DNA of 64,000 nucleotides, taken from NCBI GenBank assembly GCA_013397435.1, contig VZRG01000750.1, forward strand, positions 62,001-126,000, written 5' to 3'. This DNA comes from Erythrocercus mccallii (lineage: Eukaryota > Chordata > Aves > Passeriformes > Dicruridae). The notes beneath the pieces are model-generated. The model was not told where the DNA came from, did not search any database, and saw only the letters and a program-made list of their open reading frames with translations. A program made the translations under genes and the position numbers. Positions 40,101 through 55,100 of the stretch are shown one piece after another (the stretch's first letter is position 1; each line of letters starts with the position of its first letter).

Positions 40101-43100
40101 TTGCTAGCTCATGTGGCTAAAGATTATTGCCTTTTTAGCAATGAAACTCAAACATATTAATGAAAGTTTCTCTTTTTTTTTAGGAGGAACTCCCACTAGG
40201 TTATCCCAGTCCAGCAACAGTGGATCAAAGAGGAGATGTATTTGTTGATGAATTTACAACTGAAAGCCCTGCCCTAAGTGAAGAGATCAGCATCCCTGAA
40301 GAATTTAATAATTTTATTACATCTGAACCTGATTTTCCTACCAAACCCTCCAGAGAGCCATTTCAGGACAGATACTCATACACTCAAGTTATTGCTACTG
40401 ACCACCCAAGTTTCACAGTGCCTTTCAGTGCTCTGGGTAGCACCAGCAGCCCTCCAAAATCAGAGGATTCCTATTTGCCTCCCCCAGCAGATGATTCTGC
40501 TGGCAAAGACTTACTGACTGATGGATATGAGTCTCCAGGGGAGCTGGCTACCGCGGGAAGTTTCACCACAGCTGCTCTCCTGCCCGCTGGAGAGGTGGAG
40601 AGTGAAGGTGAAGAGAAGCAAGAACTGGCTGAAATACCAGAACCTCCTTTCAAGGAAGTTGACCAAGACAGCCTGTCTGGACAAGGTAAGGCAGAGGAGA
40701 TTTTTATGTAAGAGGGAGTAGGAGAGGCGCAGCTGTTATGACACGTGTCAAAGCAGTAAGCATTCCTTTCCATCATGACAGAAAATTCTCCTTCACAACT
40801 AAAGGCGAAAAATGCACATTTCTGATGTCCTCTTCAGCAAAGTCCTAATGCACCTTAGTTCAAGGTTGTCAAACACAACAACAAATGCCAAAGGATAAGG
40901 AACTCTTAGTACAGAGTATGATAGTAAAAATTCAAAAAGGCAGAGCAAAAAGTCATGTCAGGAAAAAAAAGTTCTAGATTAATATAAAAAAATTTGGTAC
41001 TTAGAACATGGAAAGTAAATTACTTTGGGCTCTACAGACAGTTGTGGATGATAGCAACAGGAGTAACATGGCATAATTTTTTCCAAGCAAAGAGTACATG
41101 GCTCAGAAAAGCTTACATATCTACAGGTCTGGTTAATGTGAAAAATCTTAAAAATTTCTGGTTTCTGTAGTTGCTTATTCCATTTTATCCATGCAGTAGG
41201 CATGGAGGCATCCATCTATATGAGGAAAAAATAATAAAATAATAAATACAATAGCATAATAAAAGAAAAAAGGATACATATATATATGTATGTGGAGAAA
41301 AGTCTGGATGATGTAGCCTTTCAATTGAAAAATACATAATAGACATGTTTCCCACAGCTGACCCTGCAGACTAAAGAAAGTTCAGACAAAGATAGTAGGA
41401 TCATCTTTAGGGCACAGGCAAGTTAGGCTTTTCCCCAGAACAGCAAAATATCTGTAAGGCTACTGCTTCCATCACCTCCAGCAGCAGCTACAAAGCCATA
41501 CGAGCCACTGTGTGCAGGTAACTGAACTGTGTGGGGCAGCAGCCTCCAATGGCAAAGCAGCATGGCACATGACTTGGAAGAGTTGCCCTCCATCTGTCCT
41601 GGCTCTTGTCTGCTCCCTCTCCAATCCTGCTCCCTGGTCTGGCCTCACCATCTCAGTGTTAGGTCAGTAAACTTGAATTTTCTTTACATTCCTAAGCTTA
41701 TGCTTCTTGTGTAAGATGCAAGGCACAGGGGAGGAATTAGTTCTTGGATGAATATTCATATGTGTTTTGTCTCAGATTTTTGACTGACTCTCTCAACAGA
41801 AAAGCAGAGGGCAGGTGAGCACATCATGGGAGTCAGCAGGATTCTTTGATGTCCCCACATAGTCTCTAAGCAATACTAAAAAAATCTGCAGAGGCAAACA
41901 AACAAAGGGCAAATTCGGGGCAAAATTCCAACAATACGCATTAGCTTGCACAATGACACTCAGTGTTTCTGGATCTCTAAGAATGTCATGCTCAAAGCTT
42001 GTAAGTTTGCTCCCTGCTGCAGGAAAGTTCCCTGTTCCCATAGAAGTTTCTACTCTGTCCCTGTTCAACCAGCTCCATCCCTGCCCAGGCCTTGGCCTTT
42101 CATGTCCCTCCTCTACTTGAGAAGTCTCTTGAAATGAGGATAGTGAACTCTCCTCCCCCTTTCAAGATGTTCTTCGTTATCCAGCAAAACCATCAGGAAG
42201 GGACCTTCATCCCTGCTGCCTGGCCACATCCTGTAATGTTTGCAGAGCTGATTGGAAACACTCCCTGCATGGTGGTAACATCCTTCACCATGGGCCTGCC
42301 CAGCAGGAGTGTGGGAGTGGGGAATGCATCCATGCTCCTACAGCCTGTGGGATTGTTTGGCTGGAGCCAGCACATCACTACATCAGCATTTCAGACAGTA
42401 AAAGATGTAGAAGGCACCACTTGGAAACACACAGTCATCAGCTCCCTACTGGGAAGTGCACAGCATATTTCATGGTCATGTTGTTCCAAAGTAGTTAATG
42501 CACTGAATATAAACTTCCCATTCTATGATCTTGCCTTTTTACACAGAGTTTGGAAATGAGAGAAAAGAAAATTCTTTATGGTTAGCAGAGTGACTTAAAG
42601 TTTAGAAAAATACCTTCTTACAAGAATCAGTTGTCAAATGTTTCTGAAAATAATGTTTATGATGAAAAGTTTTACATGAAACTATTTTCAAATGCATGCT
42701 GAGAAGTCTTGTAGTGCTACTGATAAAAGTATAGCATACCTTCAAATAACATTCATTATAACCATGGAAAACTGTTACATTTGCAGGGAGAAGAAAGTCA
42801 TGCATTTTTCATTCTATTCATTCATTGTGTTAGGGACTTGATGTCATAAAAAATGCATAAAGTCACATATCTATTTCCCAATTTCTTAAATATCTCCTGC
42901 CTGTGAGCTCCAAATGACTGAAGGGAAGAAGCAGAGGGTCTTTAACTCACTTGTACTGACCCCTTAATTATTTGCTGCCTATTTAGGTTAGAACCTGTCA
43001 AGCTGCAAAACAGAACAAAATCTAGAGCTGTAAAAAAAAAGCCTCCCCCAAAATAAAGCATCCTATCTTGTTTCTCCTTGTTGAACAAAAGTTATGCCTA

Positions 43101-46100
43101 AAACAAGCACCAGAATATAAGAATGCCATCATTATTTCTGCAGCTGAGTAGCAGGAGAAAAAAATAATTGTTCCCTGTCTAAAAAGTAGGGATGCTGTGT
43201 TAACAATGACTTAAAGCTGTAGCTATTATGTTTTCTTAAAAGCTTACAGTACACAAAGCACACTGCTTGCTTAACAGTCAGGAAACCTATTTATTGCATT
43301 TTTAAAATGTATACTCTTTACTCTTTAAAACTTTTTCCCTTTTTAAAGCTTTTTTCAATTCTGGCAGTCCTGTGTGTACAGTATTTCCTGTAGTCTCTTA
43401 TTTCCTGATATATTGTGTATTTCATGGGAACTGATGGAATTCAATCTGGAAATTCAGTGGAAATCTGGAAATTCTGCAGTGTTAGTACTATTAATTTTAA
43501 TATGGCAATCAGAATCGACCTAGTACAGAATATTTCACACTTTGTTCCTGGCTGCATTTCACAGATGCTTTTCTTAGTAATATTAAAAAAATCAAGTCTT
43601 TAAACAGTTACTGGTGTGAAATGGCAGGAACTACTCAGACAGTGCTGTATAACGTTGCACAGAGGATTAGGGTCTAAACAGTTGTCTGAAATTCTACTGT
43701 ATTAGTTTTCCCCACCCTACTGTCCAGAAGATGGAGCACATTTTCTTCATCATATGTTTAGATATTTAAATTCACCCTTCTTTACCATGAAATGAAAAGC
43801 TGGCTACCAAAAATAACTGTCAGAGGTTCTTTTAGGTATTAGCTCTGTTTCAGAGATGGACTTTATTGCATTGGCTGTCACATGTGTGCACTGCAGGCTG
43901 GACATCACTATAGACTCCTGAATATTGAATGTCTACATCCTTCACCAACTACTTTAATTGTGCCTGCCTGAGGTCACCATGCAAGTAATAAAAAAAATTT
44001 TCATAACTCCCAAAAAGATAATCAGCCTCAGCCTCACACACATAAATATAGGCAAAGTTCTGCATACAATACCTAGAGAAAGGTGAGCAAAAACAGGTGA
44101 GGGATGAAGAGTGCAAGAGAGGTGTCCTTTTAAGCCATGCAAGAATGGGATTTGTCAGGCGTGGGCAGCCAGTGGGAGGGATGAGCCAGAAGCAGGTGTG
44201 GGGGCTCTTTCATTCAGAGCTGTGACAGTACAATTAATTCTGCACAGAGAAGCTGTCCATGGGCAGCTGAGAGCAGGCCAGTGAGGAGAGTGCCGTGCTG
44301 GCCACATGGTGATGGCAGCTACTCCGCGCCTTGCACTAGTCCAGAACCAGCAGGATGATACCAGGCTGCCCTTAAAGTAAACCTAGTGTTCTGAGATTTC
44401 ACCATAGAATTACAAGACAGCCTGTGGCACAAATTTCCAGAGCTCTTTTTGAAAAGTTCTGAAATGCCTTCATCAGATGTCACTATTTCAGCATCTGACA
44501 CCTCAGAAAGGTTTTTCTTTGCTGTAACACCTTTAAAATCTTGTCTATTTTCCATTTACAATTAGTGAAATAAAAAAGCGCTTTTTCCCCCTTACTGTCT
44601 GAGGTGACACCTGATCACTTTTCTCTAGCATTCTTCTTCTTCATATTTTTCTCCTTCTGGAGTTAAAAATCATTAACATTTCTTCTGTATGGTTAAATTT
44701 CTTGTCTTTGCAGTCCTCCTGTGACTGTCTAAAACAGCATGACAATTCAAAAGGGAAGCAATTTATGTAAAGTATTATACAGATGTTATTTCAAAAACCA
44801 AGAAATATTTAGCAGTAAAACAAACAATAATATTTAACTTCCTAAACAATAAGAAGAAATTTAATTTGAATTTGTTTTAATTGTAGCTACTAACAAATTG
44901 TACAGCCCAGGTAAATGTTTATCTAGAAGTCCTGTCCATCATGGAGGAGGCATTATTTCTGGAAAAGTTATTGTAAAATAAAACAAAGCTAGCAGTAAAA
45001 TCCTTCAGCTACTCAGATAAACTGCATCTCAGTTTGAGGAGCCTGGATCATCCTCAGGCTCTTAAGAAAGACTCTGAGAGATAAAGACTGCAAGATTTAT
45101 TGCAGGGATTTATCTGTCAGAAGAAACCACTGGTAAGGAGTACATGATGGTCACATCTCTGTATGTGTAACTGATAGAGGCCTCATTAATTATTGCCATA
45201 ATTAATCTCATGTTCAAACCTGCTATGAGTTGTCCCCATTGATATTAGCCTGCTACCCAACAGTTAATTAGGTGGCACACTCTTCACTCAGTCTTATTTC
45301 CAAGTAATCTCTAAGAAAACACCTCAGTTTTTTGCATATTTGTGGCTTCTTCCCATCTTTGGTTCATCCTCAGCTGCCTAAGCACTGTCTTTGCTTAGCA
45401 AAATTTCCTATTTGACACAATCAGCATTGTCACAGAAAAGAAAACTCTGTTGTTTCTTGCAAGAACCTCTCCGGATATTCCCAGGATTGGAACTCACCCA
45501 TTCTTTGTGCCAGGAATGCTCATCATTTTTTTCACATCCATGGATATAGACGGTAAGAGCTCTTCTGTTCCCTTGAATATTTTTATGTTTTCCTTATGTT
45601 TTCTTGGATCATAAACTGACAGGATTTTCTTGACATTTTTCCCCATCAGCTTCTCTCCAAGCCCTTCTACTTGTCTCTTGCTGCTTCAGATGTGTAGAGT
45701 GTGTTCAGAGTGTTTTTTGTGAAGGCTGCCTGATGTTTGGAGAAGTGAACAGGTAGGTCTAGCAATGTCATTTTCTCAAGCACTTTTATACAATATTCAG
45801 TAGTCTGAAAGTTGTCTATAAATTGAAGTTGAGGCTGAAGAGTTTCAGCAGGCCCATATTAGGATATGCTGGACTTAAGGAAAGTTTTGATCAGTTAGAA
45901 CTGCCTACTCAGAGTATTCCTGAAGAATCCTAAACATATTAGAATAAGTTATTAGCATCTGGTCAAAATTTAATGATAGCATTCTGCCCAGCTGTCTCCA
46001 TGCTGGGAACAGCAGGAGCAATCAGAATAGAACAAAATCTACATCAAGTCTTCAAAACACACTTAAAAATGCTGAAAAGAAATGACTAATCCAAGCGAAA

Positions 46101-49100
46101 AAGTTTGAGAGAAAGTAAGCACTATTTTTCTAATTTAACACATGACTTGTTTAAATTATTAAGCTATCCAACCACTTCTGTTTTACTTTAAGATTAAGCT
46201 TTTCTTCCTTCAAATATTATATCTTATTCATGACCCCCCAAAAACACAATACTAATGAACCAAAACAAGTGATAATTTTCTTTAAACTCAATTGGTAATT
46301 CCAATGGCTCGTTGAAATGACTGTGTGAAGTACTGAAAACAATTTATATTGCTTCTAAGAAAATTTGCTTATCCAGATGCAAATCTTCTGAGCTACTTGT
46401 ATAATGAAAAAAATGTAACACCTTGTTGTGCAGCTATGAAAATAGCAGGAAGATAGACCTCAGTGCCCCACCACTGTTCAGTCACACTTTGAAGTCAAGC
46501 CTACAAACCAACCATAATTCCTCCTCTTTGTTACAGTGCATGAAGGAACTCTCCCTCCAGGAGAAGTATGTATGTGTTGCTACATGTGGTCTAATTCCAC
46601 TTTGTTCCAGAAAATTATTTTTCTGAAGAACTAAAGGGCTAAAAACTTAATTTGAGGCAGTTTACAGTTTTTAGACATGACTGCAATAATTCTAATTTTC
46701 TAATAAAGGGGCAATATAAAAGGCAGAAATAAGTTCAAAATTTGAAGAGCCAGTATCACAAATAACTTCAATACATTAATGTCTTGAATAAAATTAATTT
46801 CAACCCCTTGGCCTTTGCAGTAATATAATCAGAATGATATTTTAAAACAAATAATACAGACTTCTGTGCTGGTAGTGTAAGGTTAACATTAGCCATGTCA
46901 TAAATGAATGAAACTAATGAAGTTTACACATCATGTAGTCCAGTTGGAACAAATATTAGGCGAAGTGGCACTGCTGAGACTAATATGCCCTAAATAATGC
47001 ATTTCCCTCACTTATTAAAAATCCTTGGTCTTGCTAGAAATGCTGGGCTTGAAAAAAAATTGTGTTATGATCAAATGGTAATAAAACCTTGACTTTCTAA
47101 ATTATTCATCTCCTCTCTTTGGAGAATTCAATATCCTTCCAGCATAGAAGAGTCCACTTGACCTCAGCCTGGAATTTTTTTAGTCTGTTCCTTGTTAGAG
47201 AAACACTCGTGCCACCTGCATTGGACTGTTATAGACAAGTTGTAACTTGAGTGCTCTGAATCATCTCTGCTCCATCATCTGCTCCATATCTCAATGGAAT
47301 TTTGTATCTCTGTCTATAGAGAGGGCTTGGCCTTCCAACTTTGATCTTCTCAGCCATCTTGAGACGCCTTAGGTAGCACTGATGCAGATATCAATTTAAG
47401 CTGCTTGTTAGCCAGTTTGAAAAATTCTATACTGTTTAAAACTAAAATACATAAAAATACATAAAAATTCATAAAAATACATAAAAATACATAAAAATCT
47501 TAAATGGAGACATATTTGCAATAATGTTTGTTCTAAATTTAAAGTGATGCATATTTATGAATATTTACAACTTAAACTTCCGTCAGGGGTGTCATATACT
47601 TTTTGGTTTTAATTGCAATGTGCAAGTCATTTCTGACTTTTGGTTGAAGATAGCATGCAATTTTTTTTCCCATAAGTCCTTAACAGTTCTTTCTCAATTA
47701 AACTTTCTATTAAGTTCTGTAGATGAAAAAACTAAACTCAATTTCAAGCAATGATATCCAGATGTAAATTAGGAGGAAACATAAGTTTCACTTTCATTCT
47801 GTAGAATGGTAAGATCATTACATGCATCAGTAAGAACATGATTAAACCAAGCCTGGATGCAAAACTTTTAATTTCTTCTTCATTTTATTGCATTTAAATG
47901 TTTAGGCTTCTCTTTCATTCTTCCTCAGTTGGTAGACTTTTTAAAATTAAATTATTGTAGTATACAGTATTTGTAGAATAGTGGTGCCAATAATATAGTC
48001 AAAATTTTATACAGGGTCAAACATTCCTTTAATAACCATCTTTATTGCCATGCAATTTGGAATAATGGGCTTTCAAGCAGAGTTGGAGCAGGGAATTGTT
48101 GGCACAGAAAAGCCTGCTGGGGTTGACTGAGGAAACAAAAAGTGTTATTCATGAAAGGCATCTTCATAGCTGAGGATTTCAGTTCCTAAGGTCCATCTTT
48201 CAATAAAAATTGCCATAGTTTTAATTTATCTTTCTAGAGATTGAAAGGAATTAATTTGGGAAAATATTTTAACACATTTCAGTCCTTTCTCCTAAATGTA
48301 TATGTAGACTAGAGCAATGGCTAAAGCCCTGGTTAAACTTATTTTAAATAATTAAAATAAGCTAAAAGTTCCATTTTCATCCCTATACTATACCATCTAT
48401 ATCTACACCTAGCTATCCCTGTATCTCCTGGGAGAGGGAGAGGGAGTCGGCATCAGTTACAGCTGCAAAAAATAATGATTTTTTTTCCCTGCTGGTTAAA
48501 AGGAGGTTTTGCCTTCTTATTAACAATTCCTTTAATAACTGTGGCAAGAAGGTTATTGTTAGTAATACTTAGTAGTTCTTTCATGGGGAGTGAAAAGAGT
48601 ATTCTATGGACAGCTCCCTAGTTATTTTTTTCCTATTTTTAGTTTCCCAATATATCTGTAGGTTCTATGAGCAGTTAGAGTAACAATGTTTATTTGTATT
48701 GCCACTGCACCTCAACAACAATTGGAAAAGTTAAACGAAACTCATGTACCTTAATCCAAACATTTTATTGTGAGAACCATCCCAAATATTCATTTAACTG
48801 TCTTTTTTGACAAACTAGCTTGTGCCATAAGACTTCTGCACCCCAGGGTTATGTGAAGGTCTCTTGAGGGATTGCTGGCAAACCTGAGGCTAATGGCTGT
48901 ATGGACAATTTTACTGCACTGTTGGTTTAACATTCAGCATTCTGCCTGCCCCAACAGCAGTGCTCTGGCTGTTCCGGGCTGCTCAATCCAAGAACGATGG
49001 GTGCATGTAACAAGCCAAGTCTGTACTAAGGCATCTGGCCCAAAGTCCTTTTTAATATCAATAAGATTGAAATGTATTCTTACATTGAAACATAAAACAA

Positions 49101-52100
49101 GAAGGATCTTCCTACTCAAATATCTCCTATTTCTCTCTCACAGAGTCACTTTTTCAATTTCAAAACTTTGAGAAAAGTCAGACTACCTACATCCAAGGCA
49201 CAATTTAGAAGACTAAAATACTCCTCATTCTATAACTTTCATTCCATTAATTGTTTTCTCATATAGGTGACTACAAAATACGAAGGGGGGGGGAAGTATA
49301 TTTAGTGTTTTCGTTTTTCTTGACAAAACAAAAACAGTGCTCATCTGATGATGAATTTTAAGAGAATCACTGTTTTTACTTTCTAATTTTGTCTTTCTTT
49401 TCTGTTTTAGGTCCTTGGTCAACATATTACTTGAATTTGTATCATGTAATTTCTATTTTGTTTTTTGTTTTTACCATTTAAAAACAAATAAACTTTGATA
49501 TCACAAAACTGTCTGATGGTCTTGTCATCTACAAAAAATTGCTCTGATTTTTTCCTGCTGCACAGTTGAGAAAAATAGAGAAAATGGCAGGAATTTAGAG
49601 TACTTTAAGTTCTGAAGTATGAGCATTGTAACTTGTCAAATTTTGTTTCCAAACATTCCAAAGTAAAATAAATCATAAAGAGTATTCTCAGGTTCGCCAT
49701 TTGGGGTTCTCTAAAACTGGTCTGATGCTGCAGTGTTTGCGACATTTAGATGGATGTCCCTTTATATTTTCAGGTGTTTGTAAAGACCCAGGCTGTTTTC
49801 ACATAGATCTCATTATTTTAAATTCATGAAAGAAATTTTTCAAATTTAGTTAACATTCAACAATGGGAATAAGAGAATGTTAAATCCTCCTGGAGCTATT
49901 GTTTTAAGCAAGAGGTTTCTTATTTGGTTTTGATTCTATTCCTTTGTAGAAGTGCATTTCTCTTTGCAAATTCACTGCTGCTTGGGTTTGCTTCCAAGAT
50001 TAGTATTCTTGTTTAACATATATTTTAATATGATATTACTATGGTAGCAAATAGTGCAGAACTTCAATGCCAGATATCTTACAATACATAACAGCCATGA
50101 TATCCCTGGAATTTTAAACGTTTTCATGTAAATGTACTTGCAAATCTCTTTACTTCACCAGAGCATTTTAATCTTGGTTGCATCATTTTTTAGCAAGGAC
50201 TTTACTCAGAAAACTGACTTTTAGAGTGCTTGAGCACTAATATGTAATTTTATTGGCAATCTCAGTAGCAGATGAGATAAAGGTTCTGTAAATGGTGAAA
50301 GTGATTTTGTCACGTTATAGAAATAACGTACCACTGACCTACTGTCCATACAAGGTATCTGATTATACACCTCATCTCTCTGTATCATATTCTTATATTC
50401 TACTCAGAATTTTGGGTATGCTTTAAACACCAGCTATTCCTGTATTGTTTAAATTATATTTGTGTTTCTGAAATGCTTAATCCTCTAAAACTGCTGAAAT
50501 GAGAATCCCAAAGACAGTCATTAAGGTTCAACATCAGGTTTCTCAGCATATGAATTTGACACAGGTCTATACAGTAAGATTGCTCAGTTAATAGTTATCT
50601 ATTATATGTCCACCTGTTGTGCTTAAATTATTAACTTGAAGTCAACATATTTTTAAAAAAATATTAAAGGTATTGATTTCATTGTTTCAAATCTTTACAG
50701 AAAGTATTTTTCAGAAAACTTTTAATTGAAGTAACAGAGTCCTTTATAAAACAGCAAATGGCAAGCTGAATTACTGTTTTCAGCCATGCCATGGCCAATG
50801 CATGTGACAGTGATAATCAAAGAAAGAACGAATTTTTGATCCCACAAGAAACTGATATTTCAGAGGGCTCTTGCAAATACAGTGACCAAATATGAAATTT
50901 TTAAAGGCAGATGTGACTCCCTTCTGCAACAGACTGACTTCCATAAAGTCTAGGGAAGCTGTCATTTCCCAGGGACAGATGGATCAATTAAAGTACTGAC
51001 CCTCAGGCATTACATAAAGAGAATTCTTTATCTGTTCTGAAAACTTTGTGTGAGTTGAGTAAGACTGGCTAGCTTGCACCAGTGAAATGTTTATGGACAG
51101 TCAGACTGTAGCGAACAACATCATTCTGCTGCTCTCGGGCAGACTTGGCTATTGTGAGGGAAAAGTTGCAGAGCAAAAAAAGTAGTCAGGGCTTGGCTTT
51201 GTTCTTAATGGTTTGCTCCTAATCTTTATGCACTTTGGAGGAACAAGTGAAGAGTTCTTTGCTTTTTATTTCTTCAGTCATTGCAGAAGTAAATAATACT
51301 ACTGTCATCCCAAAAAGAAATTGTGGTAAAGATCCCAATGAGATGAGGGCAATAACTCGGTTTGGGAGCACACATCCCAAATCAAACACACAGTCTGTTG
51401 CCCTTCACAAATTACTCAGCTAAGCAGGAAAGTCAGTAAAACAGGGTTGTCTGGTACTGAAAAGAAGGTTGGCCTTGATACCCGTGTGGAGATAGCTAAA
51501 GAAGCATCCTTTGTTCATAACAAACATGGACAGGATCGGTAACTTTGTCTGCTCAATGCCCTGAATTCTGTAGTGGTTTCGATTTTCAGGTCTTGATTTC
51601 ACAAATTTTATCTTACTCTTTAAGTTTTCAGTGTCAGGTAGAAGTGAATAGTCCTGAGAATAACAAGAGAAGATTACTTTTACTAAGCAGTGTTTTATTA
51701 AGATAGAAAATACTCTTCTGGTGACATCATGTGAGAATGACATTTATTTGCATCTTTGATGCTGAGAACATTTGATAAGGAAGCACAGCTGCAAGGTATG
51801 GAAATTTTCAACATAAGATGAAGGCTTCTATAAGTTATACAGAACACCACAGTAGTGGAGTGAGTAGCTAGAGCTGCACTCTCAAGCTGTCCTATGAAAA
51901 GTTAGACTAACCAAAGAGCTCCAGTGTGAATGCTAAGAGAAAACGTTACTAGAGAAAAGATTTTTTAGGACTGGAGATGGAGATGGTGTGCATTCCCAGT
52001 GAAATCAGGTTCTGTGGAATCAGTGGAGGAGTTCTACCAATTTAATGGACATTGAACCTCACTTCTGGAGGGTTCATACAGACAGAAGAATGACAGCCCT

Positions 52101-55100
52101 ACATCATTATGGCTCTTTTGACTTGGCTTTACATTTAGAAAGGTGAATGTAATCAGTAGACATGTATTGTGAGACACTTGTGACACATTAGGTTAATGAT
52201 CCTCTTTTCTTAATTCTCTTAATCCTCATATTACTTGTGTCCTAGTTAAAAAATAAAGGCCTCAAACATAAATTCAGCACTTTGTCTGTACTCAGCAGTC
52301 CTGCATCCAGGGACTTAGTGACATTTCAGGCACCAACAAAATATGTAAATTTGAATGCAGCTACTGTCTATCCACCTGGTGTTGGTATCAACAGAGCTGC
52401 ACACAGGGTGGTGCTTACCCTGTACTATAACCAGTCTCTTAACTGCACACTTTTCCCTTCTTTGGTTATTTCTTTCAGCCAGCAAGTATGCAAATATATA
52501 CATAGACATTGTAACACTGTAACTTGCATATACAGAACATGTACAGAATACCCACCAGTGGACTTGGAAAACATGTCAGTGCTTATTATGCTCATGAATG
52601 AAAGGAAATGCCAGGACCTCTTAATGTATAACATTCTGGGCCTGCTCATTAATGCAAACCCACTAGGAAAATGTCTCATGGCAATTTGACCTTTCCCAAA
52701 CAATTACTCCTTATTCATGGTCAATTAGAAGGGTTTTCCTCACTTAATATATATGAGGACCAACAAATCAGATACCTAAAATAAAGTTGTTGAAATGACA
52801 CTTTATTTTTTTCTGATAAGTCAAATCTATGTATTTCTTTCCCTCAGGAGGGAATAAATGCCTACATGGAAAACTCCTTTTACAAAGATGTAATATAGCA
52901 TTGGTTCAGGAAATTTCTTCTTAATTTAATGTTTTCACGTCTTTGCCAATGGGTGTTTAATTTTTGATATAACACTCTCAGTACAATACTGTCCTGCCTT
53001 GGCTATGCCGTGCAAAAAAAAAAATTCTGGGGAGCTCAGTGAACAACTTTGTGGGAGGATAAGAGGTGGCTGAAATTTGAGTTGCAGTTTTTATTGCAGA
53101 CATCAGCTTCTAATTCCATTGTATTGTGTTACCTTCAAAGTAGTTACTTTGGGGAGGTGTTTGATTTCAGTGTCTTATTTTGTGCCCTCTGTGGATTCCC
53201 TACTCCTGAATGATAGTGCTGTAGACTAAACTTTATGCTGAAATTAAATATGCTGAAATTAACCACCTAAATCTTCAGAATTTGTACTTGAAGAAGTTTC
53301 ATAAAATTGTCTTCTGATGTGAAAATCTCATCCACAAAGCAAATTGGTGAAGTTTTACAAATAATTCCTTTATGATGAACAATGTAAGTGTATTTTGTGT
53401 TCTGTTGCAAAATTTTATATGCATTTTTATACACATATGGATTTGCAGATTCATAGAATAAGTTTGATTGGAAGGGATCTTTAGAGGCCATCTAGTTCAA
53501 CCCCTTTACAATAAACAGGAATATCTTCAACTAGATTAGGTTGTTCAGAGTCCCATTCAATTTGACCTTCAACATTTCCAGGGATGCAGCATCCACCACC
53601 TCCCTGGGCAACATGTTCCAGTGTTTCGCCAATCTCATAATTTTAAAAATGTCTTCTTTACATCTAGTCTGAAAATCAATATATATTGATGTTATACATA
53701 AACCCAATATTTTAAATGCAAAGGATTGGGGGTTTGTTTTACATTTCACTGACAAGCAGGTCAAGGGGGGGTAATTTATTTCTGAACTCCACTCTTGTCA
53801 TAACCCACCTGGAGTACTCTGTTCAGCTCTGGGGCCCCCAACAAAAAAAAGACATGGATCTGCTGGACAGAGTCCAGAAGAGGGCCATGAGAATGGTCAG
53901 AGGGCAGGAGGCCCTCTCCTATGGAGACAGGCTGAGAGAGTTAGGCTTGTTGAGTCTGGAGAAGAGAAGATTCTGGGGGAGAGCCTTACTATGCATTCCA
54001 GTACCTAAAGGGCACCTACAAGAAAGCTGGACAGAGATCTTTTACAAAGTCATGCGACAGGACAAGGGAAAATGGCTTTAAACTGAAAGAGTGTAGATTT
54101 AGGTTAGACATTAGGAAGAAATTCTTTACTGTGAGGGTGGTGAGGCACTGGAACAGGTTACCCAGGAAATTTGTGAATGCCCCATCCCTGGAAATGTCCA
54201 AGACCAGGTTGGATGGAGCCTTGAGCAAGCTGGTGTAGTGGAAGGTGTCCATCTCATTGGCAGGGGGTTGGACTAGATAATGTTCAGGTTCCTTTCCAAC
54301 CCAAACCATTCTGGGATTCCACGAAATGTCTAGGTCTTCTATGTTTCACCTATAGTACTTGACTTCTTAGGATTGAATTTTATTGAAGTCTCATGTAGAC
54401 AGAGGAAAATCTTGGTAAAACCAGCTGCAAATCATTGTACTGCTGATTTCAACATGTCAGTTGTGGAGGCAAGTCTTGCACCAGTAACACAACACCTGTT
54501 AGACAAAGAACAGGTCAGTTATCCCTGGGTTTGAGACTGGTGCTGTGCCACAGTAGGTGCTCAGCAGCCCTTGATGTGAGCCCATTTACTTTTGCTAGCA
54601 GGAACCAACACAAACTGTTGGGTCACTTGCTGTCTGTCTCTTTCAGCTGGAGACAGAGCGATTGCTAAGAACTGGCAGCTTATGAAAACAGGTGATACAT
54701 GCTCAGAGATCATCCTGGTATGCCCTCAAGGCCTTTTAAGTTACTTTGCCTGTAATAAGAGGATGCCCGAAGACCTTTATATTCTATGTATAGACCATAT
54801 GTGTATACATACACAGGCATGCAATATATATATGGCTGTATAAATCTGCTTCACATTTGCTGCAATTTCAAAGCCACTTCAGTACACCTTTCCCCTGTAG
54901 TTATCTTTCTAAAATATAATCTGCCTAACAAATGCCATCACAGTTGTATGCTCCAGTGTGTGTTCTCGTGCTGACAGAGATGTCTGTGGAGCTGCAGGCT
55001 CATCCCATCAGTAGATCATCCTGCATTAATGCCTCAAGCACTAATGCTAGCAAAGCTGTTCTGAGTTCTCTTAACTAATTGACTCTCACTCCTTATCAGC

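Noticed and set aside
42092..42559. Open frame of 155 codons in intron 12
   Set aside because: No recognisable domain, no splice context matching IMPG1 phase, and equally open frames on the other strand. It lies in a GC-richer patch, which lengthens chance frames.
45688..45753. Exon-like interval between a CTTGCTGCTTCAG and GTAGGT in intron 12
   Set aside because: In the phase required by exons 12 and 13 it meets TAG after two codons. The sites are acceptable, but nothing supports a coding role.
49411..49495. Possible terminal exon with AATAAA after a TCTGTTTTAG
   Set aside because: AATAAA is common in AT-rich sequence. No open frame and no upstream exon pairing could be shown.
52282..52689. 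Open frame of 135 codons in intron 12
   Set aside because: Begins with TTG rather than ATG, no homology, ordinary intronic surroundings.
53716..54081. Open frame with LLDRVQKRAMR and similar residues
   Set aside because: This is the remnant of the CR1 reverse-transcriptase ORF end, not a host gene.
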